DNA from: DASUPK01 sp963843085 | GTDB lineage: Bacteria > Actinomycetota > Thermoleophilia > Solirubrobacterales > 70-9 | Reading direction: 5' to 3' | DNA: 64,000 nucleotides | Assembly: GCA_963843085.1 (NCBI GenBank) | Contig: CAWJJG010000002.1 | Location: forward strand, 62,001-126,000 | In this document: positions 7,800 through 15,728 of the stretch, one piece after another | Numbering within the stretch: position 1 is the first letter of the stretch | Layout of the letters: the number at the start of each line of letters is the position of its first letter | The notes under the pieces: model-generated | What the model saw: the letters and a program-made list of their open reading frames with translations, nothing else | Told to the model about the DNA's origin: nothing | Databases searched by the model: none | Made by a program: the position numbers and the translations under genes

Positions 7800-8255
7800 G
7801 TGAAGCCGATCGCCGTCTCAACCGAGGTCCCGAGCTCCACCCACGAGGTGTACGAGTTCCTCGACGTGCTCGGCAACCACGAGTCCTTCATGGACCACTT
7901 CATGGTCGACTGGCAGCTCTCGGGACCGAAGCGCGGGGTGGGGGCCAAGGCGAACGTCCGCGTCAAGGCCACCGCCGAGAAGGACTGGACCGACGTGGAG
8001 ATCGTCGAGGCGGACTCGGGCCGGCGGCTCGTGGAGGAGACGATCGGCGGTCCGAGCGCGAAGCGGCGGACCCGCGGCACCTACCACCTCGAGGCGCTGC
8101 CGGACGGGGGCACCCGGATCACCTTCGAGCTCGAGATCACGGAGATGCCGAGAGGCGAGCGGCTGATGGGCCCGCTCAACCGGGCCTACGTCAAGCGCGT
8201 CAACCGCAAGGCGATGAGGCGCCTCGCCCGCTGCCTCGCGGATCGGGCTGGCTGA
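7800..8255 (+). CDS. SRPBCC-family (START/Bet v1-like) protein
   Basis: Starting from GTG 7800, 151 residues with the polyketide-cyclase/dehydrase pattern: an N-terminal strand-helix (STEVPSSTHEVYEFLDVLGN), a middle sheet with TAEKDWTDVEIVEADSGRRL, and a long C-terminal amphipathic helix ending in RKAMRRLARCLADRAG. These proteins bind hydrophobic ligands in a deep pocket. It lies 11 bp after the CMD gene, so probably belongs to the same transcript as the SDR and CMD. Ligand unknown. Confidence 0.75.
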   Translation: MKPIAVSTEVPSSTHEVYEFLDVLGNHESFMDHFMVDWQLSGPKRGVGAKANVRVKATAEKDWTDVEIVEADSGRRLVEETIGGPSAKRRTRGTYHLEALPDGGTRITFELEITEMPRGERLMGPLNRAYVKRVNRKAMRRLARCLADRAG

Positions 8256-8358
8256 GTGGCGGCATTGCCGCTCGAGATCGCGCGCAGCCCATGGACCGTT
8301 TCGATCGGTCGTGCACCGGGGAGCCTCCCTTCTTCGAAATGATCGAGAATCCGCCTCG

Positions 8359-8856
8359 ATGAGCCAGGCCCGTCTCAAGCACGCCCTGCCGGCGCTGGTG
8401 GCCGCAGCGCTGCTCGCCGTTCTCGTCGGCTGCGGTTCCGATTCCAGCGGCGGGAGCAGCACCGCCGCGTCGATCTCGATCCCCTCGCCGACCTCGCCGA
8501 TCCCGACGGCCACCACCCCGAGCACGACCGGAGGCGGCGGCAAGAAGAAGCCTCAGACGACGAGCACCGGGAATGGCGGCGTTTCCCCGGGAGCCTGCAC
8601 GGTTCCCGATGCGTTCGGTGACTTCAAGTACGCGGGCATCGACTGCACCGCGGCGGTCGCGGTCGCGACCGCCTGGGACCAGAACGGCAAGGACTGCAAC
8701 ACCGTCGACAACCCGAACGTCGACGAGGGGTACCACCGCACCTGCACCGTCGAGGGCTTCACCTGCACCGCCAAGCGGGACGTCCACTCCGACGGGCGGT
8801 TCGTCACGTGCATTCAGGACGGCCGGAGCATTCGTTTCACCTGGCTTCCCGCCTAG
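8359..8856 (+). CDS. Secreted lipoprotein of unknown function
   Basis: The ATG at 8359 opens a type II signal peptide with lipobox LVGC (Cys23), so the mature protein should be membrane-anchored by its lipidated N-terminus. A Ser/Thr/Pro linker follows (about 25-75), then a compact C-terminal domain with several Cys (ACTV, IDCTAA, DCNTVDN, RTCTVEGFTCTAK, TCIQDG), enough for two or three disulfides. No family is recognised. An in-frame ATG at 8311 would place the signal peptide too far inside. It stands alone between the SRPBCC gene and the RDD gene. Confidence 0.7.
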   Translation: MSQARLKHALPALVAAALLAVLVGCGSDSSGGSSTAASISIPSPTSPIPTATTPSTTGGGGKKKPQTTSTGNGGVSPGACTVPDAFGDFKYAGIDCTAAVAVATAWDQNGKDCNTVDNPNVDEGYHRTCTVEGFTCTAKRDVHSDGRFVTCIQDGRSIRFTWLPA

Positions 8857-8887
8857 CCGTACGCTGGCGGGCGGGTCTGAAGCAATC

Positions 8888-9760
8888 ATGGCTTCCGAGC
8901 GCCCCCCAACCAACCCGCTTCAGCGAGCGGCCGCGTCCACTGCGCGCGCCGGGTTCCGAGGCGCGCAGGGGCTGGCGAAGCGGCTGGGGCTGGACCGGGC
9001 GGTCGACCGCGGCGTCGACCGGGCGCTCGACAGCAAGGCCGCCGCCGACGCGACCGAGAAGTTGCTCCAGACCGACACCGCCAACCGGGTCTGGGACAAG
9101 GTCCTGGAGAGCGATGAGGCGCAGAAGCTGGTCGAACGGGTGGCGGAGGCGCCGGAGGTTCGCGCCGCCATCACCAGCCAGGGCATCGGACTGATCGAGG
9201 ATCTGCGTCGCGGAGTGCGGAGCGCGTCCCGGCGGATCGACACGGTGGTCGAGAACGCGGCTCGCCGCGTCCTTCGCCGGCGGCTGCGGGACCGGCGGCC
9301 GATCTTCGCGGGCGCCTTCAGCCGGGTGCTCGCCCTGGCGATCGACGCCGGCGTCGTCTACGGGTCGCTGCTGGTCATCTCCGCGGCGATCGCGGCGCTC
9401 GTCAACGTGTTCGCCAAGGGCGATCAGCATGCCGGCACGGCGGTGGTGGCGATCGGCGCGTCGATCTGGGCGATGGTGGCGGCCGCGTACCTCCTGATCC
9501 TCTGGTCCGGCGCCGGGCGGACCGTCGGCATGTCCTTCGTCGCGATCCGCATGCTCTCCGAGGACGGGGAGCCGGTGCGACCGGGCCAGGCGATTCGCCG
9601 GCTCCTCTGGGTGCCGCTGGCGGCGCTGCCGTTCTTCCTCGGCTACTGGGGGCTTCTCTTCGAGGCCGAGCGCCGAGGCTGGCCGGACCGCCGGGCCCAT
9701 ACGGTCGTCTGCTACGCGGATCCCGAGCTGGACAAGGATCTGGTCTCCCCGTCAGACTGA
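8888..9760 (+). CDS. RDD-family membrane protein with long helical N-terminal region
   Basis: From ATG 8888, 290 residues. The first 135 or so are soluble, highly charged and probably helical (repeated RxVDRGVDRAL, VVENAARRVLRRRLRDR). From AGAFSRVLALAIDAGVVYGS onward comes an RDD domain with its Arg/Asp in the first membrane helix, a second helix around IGASIWAMVAAAYLLILW, GRTVGMSFVAIRM typical of the family, and a last helix LAALPFFLGYWGLLF. RDD proteins are poorly understood, some linked to transport or membrane stress. It is followed 6 bp later by the secreted hydrolase gene. Confidence 0.8.
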   Translation: MASERPPTNPLQRAAASTARAGFRGAQGLAKRLGLDRAVDRGVDRALDSKAAADATEKLLQTDTANRVWDKVLESDEAQKLVERVAEAPEVRAAITSQGIGLIEDLRRGVRSASRRIDTVVENAARRVLRRRLRDRRPIFAGAFSRVLALAIDAGVVYGSLLVISAAIAALVNVFAKGDQHAGTAVVAIGASIWAMVAAAYLLILWSGAGRTVGMSFVAIRMLSEDGEPVRPGQAIRRLLWVPLAALPFFLGYWGLLFEAERRGWPDRRAHTVVCYADPELDKDLVSPSD

Positions 9761-9766
9761 CGAGAA

Positions 9767-11365
9767 GTGAGCTCGAGGCAGGGAAGGCAGGCGCTGTTTG
9801 CTCTGACCGCCGTGTTTGCGGCGGCGTTGGTCGTCGCCCCCACGGCGTCGGCCCAGGGCCCGACCTACCCGAGCGCGGTCGTGCTCGTCTCGGGGTTCAC
9901 GACGGTCACTCCCTTCACAACTCCGGATCCGTCCTGCGACGGGCGGGAGGGTGAGACCTGGGGACCGGCGACGGGCGTGGCGGCCGCTTTGAATAGCCGC
10001 GGCTTCGCTGTCTTCACCGCGCCGGTCAAGCACCTCAACGACCCAGAGGCGCTGCCCTGCCCCGGTTCCGGGTCACCGCTCCCCCCTCAGTCCGACTACG
10101 TCGACTCCGGCGGTGACGACGACGCGAACGGCGCGGCGCTGGCCGGGTTCCTCGCATTTCTGCGGGACCGGTACGGGGTCAAGCAGGTCCAGCTGGTCGG
10201 CCACTCGGATGGCGGCAATTGGTCGCGATCCGCCCTCACCCAGCGTGGGGCCTATCAGGGCCTCACGGTCGGCTCGCTGACGACCCTCGGGACTCCCTAC
10301 ACGGGGTCGTTCATCGCCGACCTCGCCTTCGAGATGCAGGGGACGACCTGCGACTTCAGCGATCCGATCGAGCGGGGGCTCTGCCACGCCCTGATCGGGG
10401 TCGTGGACCTGGTTCTGAAGCAGAAGGGGACGCTTGCCGCGCGGCAGCTCACCAACACCTATCTGACGAGCTGGAACCGGCGGCAGAGCATCGGCAGCTG
10501 CCCGGTCACCACCATCGCGGGCAGCTACGTGAGCATCCCTCTTTTCGATTTCTCCTACTACGACCCGTCCGACGGCCTGGTCGGCGAAGCGAGCGGACTC
10601 GCCCATCGGGCCCTCGACGTGGCCACGCTGAAATGGATCCCGGCGCCGAACATCCCGAACCTGCGCTCCGGGGGCACGTTCCCGGTGGTCCACTCCGAGT
10701 CGCTCAGCTTCCTCACGCCGAACAACCTGCTGAATCAGCAGGTGATCTCCGACGACGTCGCCGGGATCGTCTCCCGGATCCCCGCCGGCGGCCCGCCCTG
10801 CAACCCGGCGAATGCGCCGAGCGGTTCACTCACGGCGGCTGCGGCACGGCGCGGTGGTGGCAAGCCGAGGGGAGCGCAGCGCCAGGTCCTGCCGCTCTGG
10901 CTGCTCGACGTTCCATCGGGGAGTGGGCGGCTCGGCCGCGTCGGGCTCTCAGACGCCATCGTCGTCAGGCCCGGCGTGCGGGTTCGCTGCGGCGGCAAGA
11001 GGGTGCGGGCCACGCCGATCCTCGGTGACCGGCGGCTGAGATTCGTCCTCGGAGCGCGCTGTCACGGAGACGCGACGGTGGGCTCGCGGCGCCGCGGCCG
11101 GCCGGCGGCGCTTCTCCTGCACGCCCACCCGAGGGACGAGCTGGTCCTCGCCGTCCATGGGCGCCGGGCCGGCATCAAGGTTCGGGGGCCGGCGGTGCGT
11201 CGTCTCACCGTGGTCGCGGTGGCGGGACGCAAGCGCCGGGTGACGCGACTCGGGGACGGCGGCGGCGTGAGGCTCCCCGCCGGCGGCGACGTGGCGCTGC
11301 GGATCCGCGCCGTTACCTCGCCGGGCTCCCGCCGCGCGACCGCGAGCGCCGCGATCGCTCGCTGA
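9767..11365 (+). CDS. Secreted lipase-like alpha/beta-hydrolase
   Basis: Starting at GTG 9767, 532 residues with a signal peptide (ALFALTAVFAAALVVAPTASA). The N-terminal half is a lipase-like hydrolase: AVVLVSGFTTVTPF strand, then VQLVGHSDGGNWSR with nucleophile elbow GHSDG, and a likely His in FPVVHSESLSF near residue 313. Residues 350-532 form an Arg-rich, beta-strand-looking extension of unknown function. The 3' end overlaps the convergent TetR gene by 53 bp, so transcription of the two may interfere. Substrate unknown. Confidence 0.78.
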   Translation: MSSRQGRQALFALTAVFAAALVVAPTASAQGPTYPSAVVLVSGFTTVTPFTTPDPSCDGREGETWGPATGVAAALNSRGFAVFTAPVKHLNDPEALPCPGSGSPLPPQSDYVDSGGDDDANGAALAGFLAFLRDRYGVKQVQLVGHSDGGNWSRSALTQRGAYQGLTVGSLTTLGTPYTGSFIADLAFEMQGTTCDFSDPIERGLCHALIGVVDLVLKQKGTLAARQLTNTYLTSWNRRQSIGSCPVTTIAGSYVSIPLFDFSYYDPSDGLVGEASGLAHRALDVATLKWIPAPNIPNLRSGGTFPVVHSESLSFLTPNNLLNQQVISDDVAGIVSRIPAGGPPCNPANAPSGSLTAAAARRGGGKPRGAQRQVLPLWLLDVPSGSGRLGRVGLSDAIVVRPGVRVRCGGKRVRATPILGDRRLRFVLGARCHGDATVGSRRRGRPAALLLHAHPRDELVLAVHGRRAGIKVRGPAVRRLTVVAVAGRKRRVTRLGDGGGVRLPAGGDVALRIRAVTSPGSRRATASAAIAR

Positions 11366-11963
11366 GCCGGCCGGCCTCGATCACGAGGCCGGCCATCAGC
11401 TCGACAGCCTGAGAATCGTCCAGCCCCTCGTTGCGGACGAGCGACTGCCAGGTCTGGAGAGCGAGTGCATGGCCGATCGCGGCGCGGACGCGTTCTCGGG
11501 CTGCGCCGCGCAGCCCGCGGCCGGCGAGCAGCGTGTCCCTGGCTGCCTCGAGGTACGCACGGAAGCCACCGAAGTGCCTACGCACGTTCTCGTTGTTCGC
11601 CTCGTCGCGGACCATGTTCTCGATCATCCGCTCGGTCTGACGCCAGTAGGCGTACATCTCCTTCAGGGCGTTGCGGAGGCGCTCGTCCGGGTCTGCGGTC
11701 GCTGCCCAGGCGGTGATGTCGGGCGGGGGATTGGCCGCAGTCCAGTGCGAGCTGCATGCATCGAACAGAGCGGTCTCGTCCGGGAAGTGGCGGTACAGCG
11801 TGGAGCGGGGCACGCCCGCCAGCTCGGCGACGGAGCTCATCGAGGTCCGGGACGGGCCGACCGTCCCATGGAGCTCGACGGCGCTCTCCGTGATCCGCCG
11901 CCGGGTGTCAGCCTCGAGCTCGGCGCGCTTCTTCTTTCTGTAAGGACGCTTTTCGTTGGACAT
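11313..11963 (-). CDS. TetR-family transcriptional regulator
   Basis: The ATG at 11963 gives 216 residues opening MSNEKRPYRKKKRAELEADT, with the HTH MSSVAELAGVPRSTLYRHFP about residues 40-59 and a helical ligand domain. An inverted repeat GGACA-N4-TGTCC straddles this start codon and a near-identical copy lies downstream of the cupin promoter, so the protein very probably represses itself and the divergent cupin gene. The in-frame extension to 12020 would run through that promoter and is rejected. It overlaps the hydrolase gene tail to tail by 53 bp. Confidence 0.85.
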   Translation of the reverse strand: MSNEKRPYRKKKRAELEADTRRRITESAVELHGTVGPSRTSMSSVAELAGVPRSTLYRHFPDETALFDACSSHWTAANPPPDITAWAATADPDERLRNALKEMYAYWRQTERMIENMVRDEANNENVRRHFGGFRAYLEAARDTLLAGRGLRGAARERVRAAIGHALALQTWQSLVRNEGLDDSQAVELMAGLVIEAGRLSERSRRSRSRGGSPAR

Positions 11964-11971
11964 ATCTGTCC
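11958..11971. promoter_or_regulatory. TetR operator candidate 1 (GGACA-N4-TGTCC)
   Basis: Perfect 5-bp inverted repeat with a 4-bp centre covering the start codon of the TetR gene. Binding here would block its own initiation. It matches operator candidate 2 at 11 of 14 positions. Confidence 0.6.
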
Positions 11972-11979
11972 TATGAATC

Positions 11980-12008
11980 TTGACAGACAGGGTCGACGCG
12001 TGTATATG
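11980..12008 (+). promoter_or_regulatory. Consensus sigma-70-type promoter for the cupin gene
   Basis: TTGACA (11980-11985), a 17-bp spacer, then TATATG (12003-12008). This is the closest match to the vegetative consensus in the window and is notably AT-rich for this genome. Predicted transcription start about 12015, giving a leader of roughly 32 nt that contains AAAGGAGAAGGAG. Confidence 0.75.
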
Positions 12009-12014
12009 TTCGCG

Positions 12015-12028
12015 CGACATTACTGTCC
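12015..12028. promoter_or_regulatory. TetR operator candidate 2 (CGACA-N4-TGTCC)
   Basis: GACA/TGTC inverted repeat with 4-bp centre lying on the predicted start of cupin transcription, 57 bp centre to centre from candidate 1. Occupancy would block the promoter. Confidence 0.6.
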
Positions 12029-12046
12029 GATCAAAGGAGAAGGAGA

Positions 12047-12553
12047 ATGGAGGCGACGAAGGCGAAAGTGGTTGGACCGCAGAATGGGAAGCTCGGCTTC
12101 CTGGGCAGCATCGGCGTCCGCTTCATGATCGACGGAGGGGAGACCGACCAGGGCTTCTCGCTCGTCGAGCACCCGATGTCTCCGCGCGCGCTCGCGGCTC
12201 CGCTGCACAAGCACAACCGAGAGGACGAGTACAGCTACGTCCTCGAGGGGAGGATGGGCGCTCTGCTCGGTGACGAGGTGCTGGAGGCTGGTCCCGGCGA
12301 TCTCGTCTTCAAGCCGCGCGACCAGTGGCACACGTTCTGGAACGCCGGTGATGAGCCGTGCCGGATCCTGGAGATCATCGCTCCCGCCGGCTTCGAGAAG
12401 TTCTTCGAGGAGCTCGACGAGATGGGCGGGGCCGCTGACGCCGATCCGCAGGCGCTGGGCGAGCTCAGCGCTCGCTACGAGTTGGAGATGCAGCCGGACA
12501 GCGTCCCGGGGTTGCTCGAGCGCTTCGAGCTCGTCATGGGGAAGCCGCTCTAG
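12047..12553 (+). CDS. Cupin-domain protein
   Basis: 168 residues with one cupin barrel: motif 1 PLHKHNREDEYSYVLEG gives metal ligands His, His and Glu, and motif 2 GDLVFKPRDQWHTF gives the last His. A helical C-terminal extension (FEKFFEELDEMGGAADAD) is often seen in cupins from catabolic or quercetinase-like groups. Start ATG after AAAGGAGAAGGAG. It is driven by the strong promoter at 11980-12008 and probably controlled by the divergent TetR. Substrate unknown. The stop overlaps the convergent small gene by 4 bp. Confidence 0.88.
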   Translation: MEATKAKVVGPQNGKLGFLGSIGVRFMIDGGETDQGFSLVEHPMSPRALAAPLHKHNREDEYSYVLEGRMGALLGDEVLEAGPGDLVFKPRDQWHTFWNAGDEPCRILEIIAPAGFEKFFEELDEMGGAADADPQALGELSARYELEMQPDSVPGLLERFELVMGKPL

Positions 12554-12846
12554 AGCGGTTCATCCAGGAGCTCGTTCGCCTCGGACCACGTGCCGGGCGG
12601 TACGCGAAGGGCGATGTCGCCTCGTCCGTACTGGTCCAGCGGGTGGTCCGAGGTGATCGCGGCGTCGTGACCCGCGTCGGTGAGCTGCTGGCGCCAGGCG
12701 CGGGCCGTTTCCAGGTCGCCGAAGTCGCGGACGACGTCCCAGTCGTCATAGCTCGCGTCGCCGATCTTGAGCTCGGCGAGGCCGTCGGGATGCAGCGAGT
12801 CGTCACCGACGCCGAAGAGCTCGCGGAACTTGTCTCCTATTCCCAC
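12550..12846 (-). CDS. Conserved-looking small soluble protein
   Basis: From GTG 12846, 98 residues: GIGDKFRELFGVGDDSL, then YDDWDVVRDFGDLETARAWR and GDIALRVPPGTWSEANELLD. The arrangement (strand, helix of an index-like LETARAWRQQLTDAG, strand, helix) resembles DUF2007-type ferredoxin-like folds, but I do not recognise the family firmly. A TAGCCT box sits 7 nt upstream of the GTG, within the 3' end of the next gene, fitting a leaderless transcript and this start over the longer frame to 12987. Confidence 0.65.
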   Translation of the reverse strand: MGIGDKFRELFGVGDDSLHPDGLAELKIGDASYDDWDVVRDFGDLETARAWRQQLTDAGHDAAITSDHPLDQYGRGDIALRVPPGTWSEANELLDEPL

Positions 12847-12856
12847 CGAACGCAGG

Positions 12857-13672
12857 CTACGCGGTGGCGCTGACGCCGGTGAGCTGCTCGGAGAGCTCGC
12901 GCAGCCGCGCACGCGCTTCCGGATCCTCCGCCTGGGGGTGAGGGGCGGACTCGCTGGTTCCGTCGAAGTAGTGCCCGTTGACCCCATCCACCTCGGGCGA
13001 GGTGATCAACCGCATCGTCGCCGCGATCCCGTCCTCGAGTGGGGTGACCGGCTCGACGCCCGCCTTGCGGACCATGTTCGTCGGCATGTAGGTGCCGGGG
13101 TGCAGGCAGTTGGCGGTGACGCTGGAGTCCTCGAGCTCCTCGGCGAGGTCGAAGGTGAACATGACGAGCGCCAGCTTGCTCTGGCAGTACGCCTGAACCC
13201 CGCTGTAGGAGTCCTCGAGCATGACGTCGTCGAAGTCGATCGGAGCCTGGCCGGCCGAGCTGACGTTGACGATCCGCGCCGGCGCGGTGCGCTCGATCAG
13301 CGGCAGCAGTCGCCGCGTCAGGAGGAACGGCGCGAGATAGTTGACCTGAAAGGTGAGCTCGTAGCCGTCGTCGCTGTCCTCGCGTGGGCCGGTGGTCCCG
13401 ATCCCGGCGTTGTTCACCAGCACGTCGATGCGCTCCTCCTCGAGCAGGGAATCGGCGAGGTCGCGGACCTCGCCCAGCGATCTGAAGTGAGCCAGCTTGA
13501 AGTCGATTCCGCCGACGGCCTTCGGCCTGAGCTCCTCGAGCAGCGCTTCCCCCTTCTCGGGATCGCGGCCATGCAGGATCAGCCGGGCGCCGCTCGGCGC
13601 GAGCGCGCTTGCCAGTCCCTTGCCGAGGCCATCCGTCGCCCCGGTGATCACGATCGTCCGCTGGTCAGCCAC
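12857..13672 (-). CDS. Short-chain dehydrogenase/reductase (retinol-dehydrogenase-like)
   Basis: From GTG 13672, 271 residues. Classical SDR signatures: TGATDGLGKGLA (cofactor), NNAG, Ser in IVNVSSAG and YCQSK (Tyr/Lys of the active site). The insertion DFDDVMLEDSYSGVQAYCQS and the C-terminal ending resemble WW-domain oxidoreductase/retinol dehydrogenase-like SDRs. Upstream GGGGGAAGGGA serves as ribosome-binding site. It lies 10 bp after the small gene's start on the same strand. Substrate unknown. Confidence 0.88.
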   Translation of the reverse strand: MADQRTIVITGATDGLGKGLASALAPSGARLILHGRDPEKGEALLEELRPKAVGGIDFKLAHFRSLGEVRDLADSLLEEERIDVLVNNAGIGTTGPREDSDDGYELTFQVNYLAPFLLTRRLLPLIERTAPARIVNVSSAGQAPIDFDDVMLEDSYSGVQAYCQSKLALVMFTFDLAEELEDSSVTANCLHPGTYMPTNMVRKAGVEPVTPLEDGIAATMRLITSPEVDGVNGHYFDGTSESAPHPQAEDPEARARLRELSEQLTGVSATA

Positions 13673-13701
13673 GCTTCGTCCCTTCCCCCGGCCACGCCGC
13701 C

Positions 13702-14160
13702 CTAATCGCTGAGCTCCACCCTCTCGATCACCTGCGGCTCGGTCGGCTTGTCGCCGGGTCCTGTCTCGGTGCCCTCGATCGCGTCGACCGCGTCCATGCC
13801 GTCGGTGACCTCGCCGAAGACGGTGTGCTTGCCGTCGAGCCACGGGGCGGCGTCCGTGGTGACGATGAAGAACTGCGAGCCGTTTGTGTTCGGCCCGGCG
13901 TTCGCCATCGCCAGCGCGCCGCGCACGATCTTGTGGTCGTTGAACTCGTCTTCGAACGTGTAGCCGGGACCGCCCGTGCCAGTGCCCTCCGGGCAGCCGC
14001 CCTGGACCATGAAGTCCTTGATCACGCGGTGGAAGATCAGCCCGTCGTAGAAACCGTCACCGGCGAGCTTCCGGAAGTTCTCGACGGTCTTGGGGGCGTC
14101 GTCGTCGAAGAAGGTGACGGTGACCGGCCCCGCGTTGGTGTGGAGGGTCGCCTGGGACAT
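13702..14160 (-). CDS. Peptidyl-prolyl cis-trans isomerase, cyclophilin type
   Basis: 152 residues from ATG 14160: a complete single-domain cyclophilin with FHRVIKDFMVQGG (catalytic Arg region), NTNGSQFFIVT and WLDGKHTVFGEV, all diagnostic. There is no signal peptide, so it acts as a cytoplasmic folding helper. A GTG two codons upstream (14166) is possible, but TAGGGT lies 8 nt before the ATG, the leaderless pattern seen repeatedly here. Confidence 0.95.
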   Translation of the reverse strand: MSQATLHTNAGPVTVTFFDDDAPKTVENFRKLAGDGFYDGLIFHRVIKDFMVQGGCPEGTGTGGPGYTFEDEFNDHKIVRGALAMANAGPNTNGSQFFIVTTDAAPWLDGKHTVFGEVTDGMDAVDAIEGTETGPGDKPTEPQVIERVELSD

Positions 14161-14175
14161 CTCCACAGACCCTAG

Positions 14176-15630
14176 CTAACCCGCTCCGACTGTCTCGAGC
14201 GGTTCGTCGGGCAGCCACGGCCGGCGCCAGCCGCCGTAGCCGTGGAGAAGGTTCGACGCGCCCTCCGGGCCCCAGCTGCCCTTGCGGTACGGCTCGAGCA
14301 TGCAGGGGTTGTCGATCAGCGGCTGCACGATCCGCCAGGTCTCCAGCACGCTGTCCTGGCGGGCGAAGCGCTGCTGGTTCCCCGCCAGCGCATCGGCGAG
14401 CAGGCGCTCGTAGGGCCCCGGCTGATTGCCGAACTGCTGCTTGAAGAGCAGGTCGAGGTGGACTCGCCGCAGTGCCTCCTCGCCGGGCTGCTTGGCCTCG
14501 ACGAGGAAGCTGACGCCGGCGTCGGGGTCGATGCGCACCACGATCTCGTCGGTCTCGGGAGTCGGCCCTCCGCCGATGCCGAGCGGGGGCGGGCTCTGGA
14601 AGATCACGCGCACCTCCGTCACCTTCTCGGCGAGCTCCTTCCCAGCCCGGACGAAGAACGGGACGCCCGACCAGCGCCAGTTGTTGATGTCGAGCCGCAG
14701 GGCGATGAACGTCTCGGTGGTCGACTTCGGGTCGACGCCCTCGATCCCCAGGTAGCCCTCGTACTGCCCGCGCACATAACGGTTCGGGTTGATGTCGGGA
14801 ATCGCCTTGAAGAGATCGAGCTTCGAGTCGCGGATCGGATCCGGGTCGGCGCCGGCCGACGGCGGCTCCATCCCCACGGTCGCCAGGACCTGAAGCAGGT
14901 GGTTCTGGAACACGTCCCGCATGCAGCCGACGGCGTCGTAGAAGCTGCCGCGGTCGTCCACTCCGAAGTCCTCCGCCATCGTGATCTGCACCGACTCGAC
15001 ATAGCGGCGGTTCCAGATCGGCTCCAGCAGGGAGTTCGCGAAGCGCAGGTAGGTGATGTCCATCACCGGCTCCTTGCCGAGGAAGTGATCGATCCGGTAG
15101 ATCTGGTCCTCCTCAAGGACCTCGTGGATCTGGTCGTTGAGCTCGATGGCGGACTGAAGGTCGTGCCCGAACGGCTTCTCGATCACGACGCGGGCGTTCT
15201 CGGTGAGGCCGGCCTTGCCGAGGTACTCGATCACCGTCGAGAAGAGCGACGGCGGGATCTCCAGATAGAAGACGGGGTGCTTCGCGGAGGAGAGCTTCTC
15301 CTTCAGGCGCTTGTAGGTGCCGTCGTCGGTGTAGTCGCCCTGCACGTAGGTGAGCAGCTCCGTGTAGCGCTTGAAGGCGTCCTCGTCGAGCTCCTCGCCC
15401 TTTTCCTTGGTGCGCCCCTCGACCGCGTCCCGCGCATGCTGATGGAGGTCCTCGTCCTTCCAGTTGTTGCGGGCGACACCGATCACCGGGACCTGGAGAG
15501 TGCCGTTCGCGACCAGGTCGTACAGCGCCTTCAGGGTCATCTTCTTCGCCAGGTCGCCGGTGATCCCGAAGATCACCAGTGCGTCGGCATGGGCGCCGAA
15601 GGGCTTGCCGTCTGACGATGCCTGCGCCAC
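14176..15630 (-). CDS. zwf: Glucose-6-phosphate 1-dehydrogenase
   Basis: 484 residues, normal length for G6PDH. Cofactor motif GITGDLAKK (22-30), EKPFGHD (151-157) and the active-site RIDHFLGKE (179-187) with the substrate-binding Lys186 intact. It oxidises glucose-6-phosphate to 6-phosphogluconolactone, making NADPH, the entry step of the oxidative pentose-phosphate pathway. GTG start with TAGGTT 6 nt upstream. Divergent from gnd-pgl, which perform the next two steps, across a 98-bp spacer. A second, divergent paralogue lies at 35593. Confidence 0.96.
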   Translation of the reverse strand: MAQASSDGKPFGAHADALVIFGITGDLAKKMTLKALYDLVANGTLQVPVIGVARNNWKDEDLHQHARDAVEGRTKEKGEELDEDAFKRYTELLTYVQGDYTDDGTYKRLKEKLSSAKHPVFYLEIPPSLFSTVIEYLGKAGLTENARVVIEKPFGHDLQSAIELNDQIHEVLEEDQIYRIDHFLGKEPVMDITYLRFANSLLEPIWNRRYVESVQITMAEDFGVDDRGSFYDAVGCMRDVFQNHLLQVLATVGMEPPSAGADPDPIRDSKLDLFKAIPDINPNRYVRGQYEGYLGIEGVDPKSTTETFIALRLDINNWRWSGVPFFVRAGKELAEKVTEVRVIFQSPPPLGIGGGPTPETDEIVVRIDPDAGVSFLVEAKQPGEEALRRVHLDLLFKQQFGNQPGPYERLLADALAGNQQRFARQDSVLETWRIVQPLIDNPCMLEPYRKGSWGPEGASNLLHGYGGWRRPWLPDEPLETVGAG

Positions 15631-15728
15631 GTGGGCAACCTACCCGACCGGCTTAGGATGATGAGAGGGTGCTCCGATGGCGGAGCCGAGGAGCAACCCG
15701 ATTAATCCAGACGACGGAGGAGAACGCG

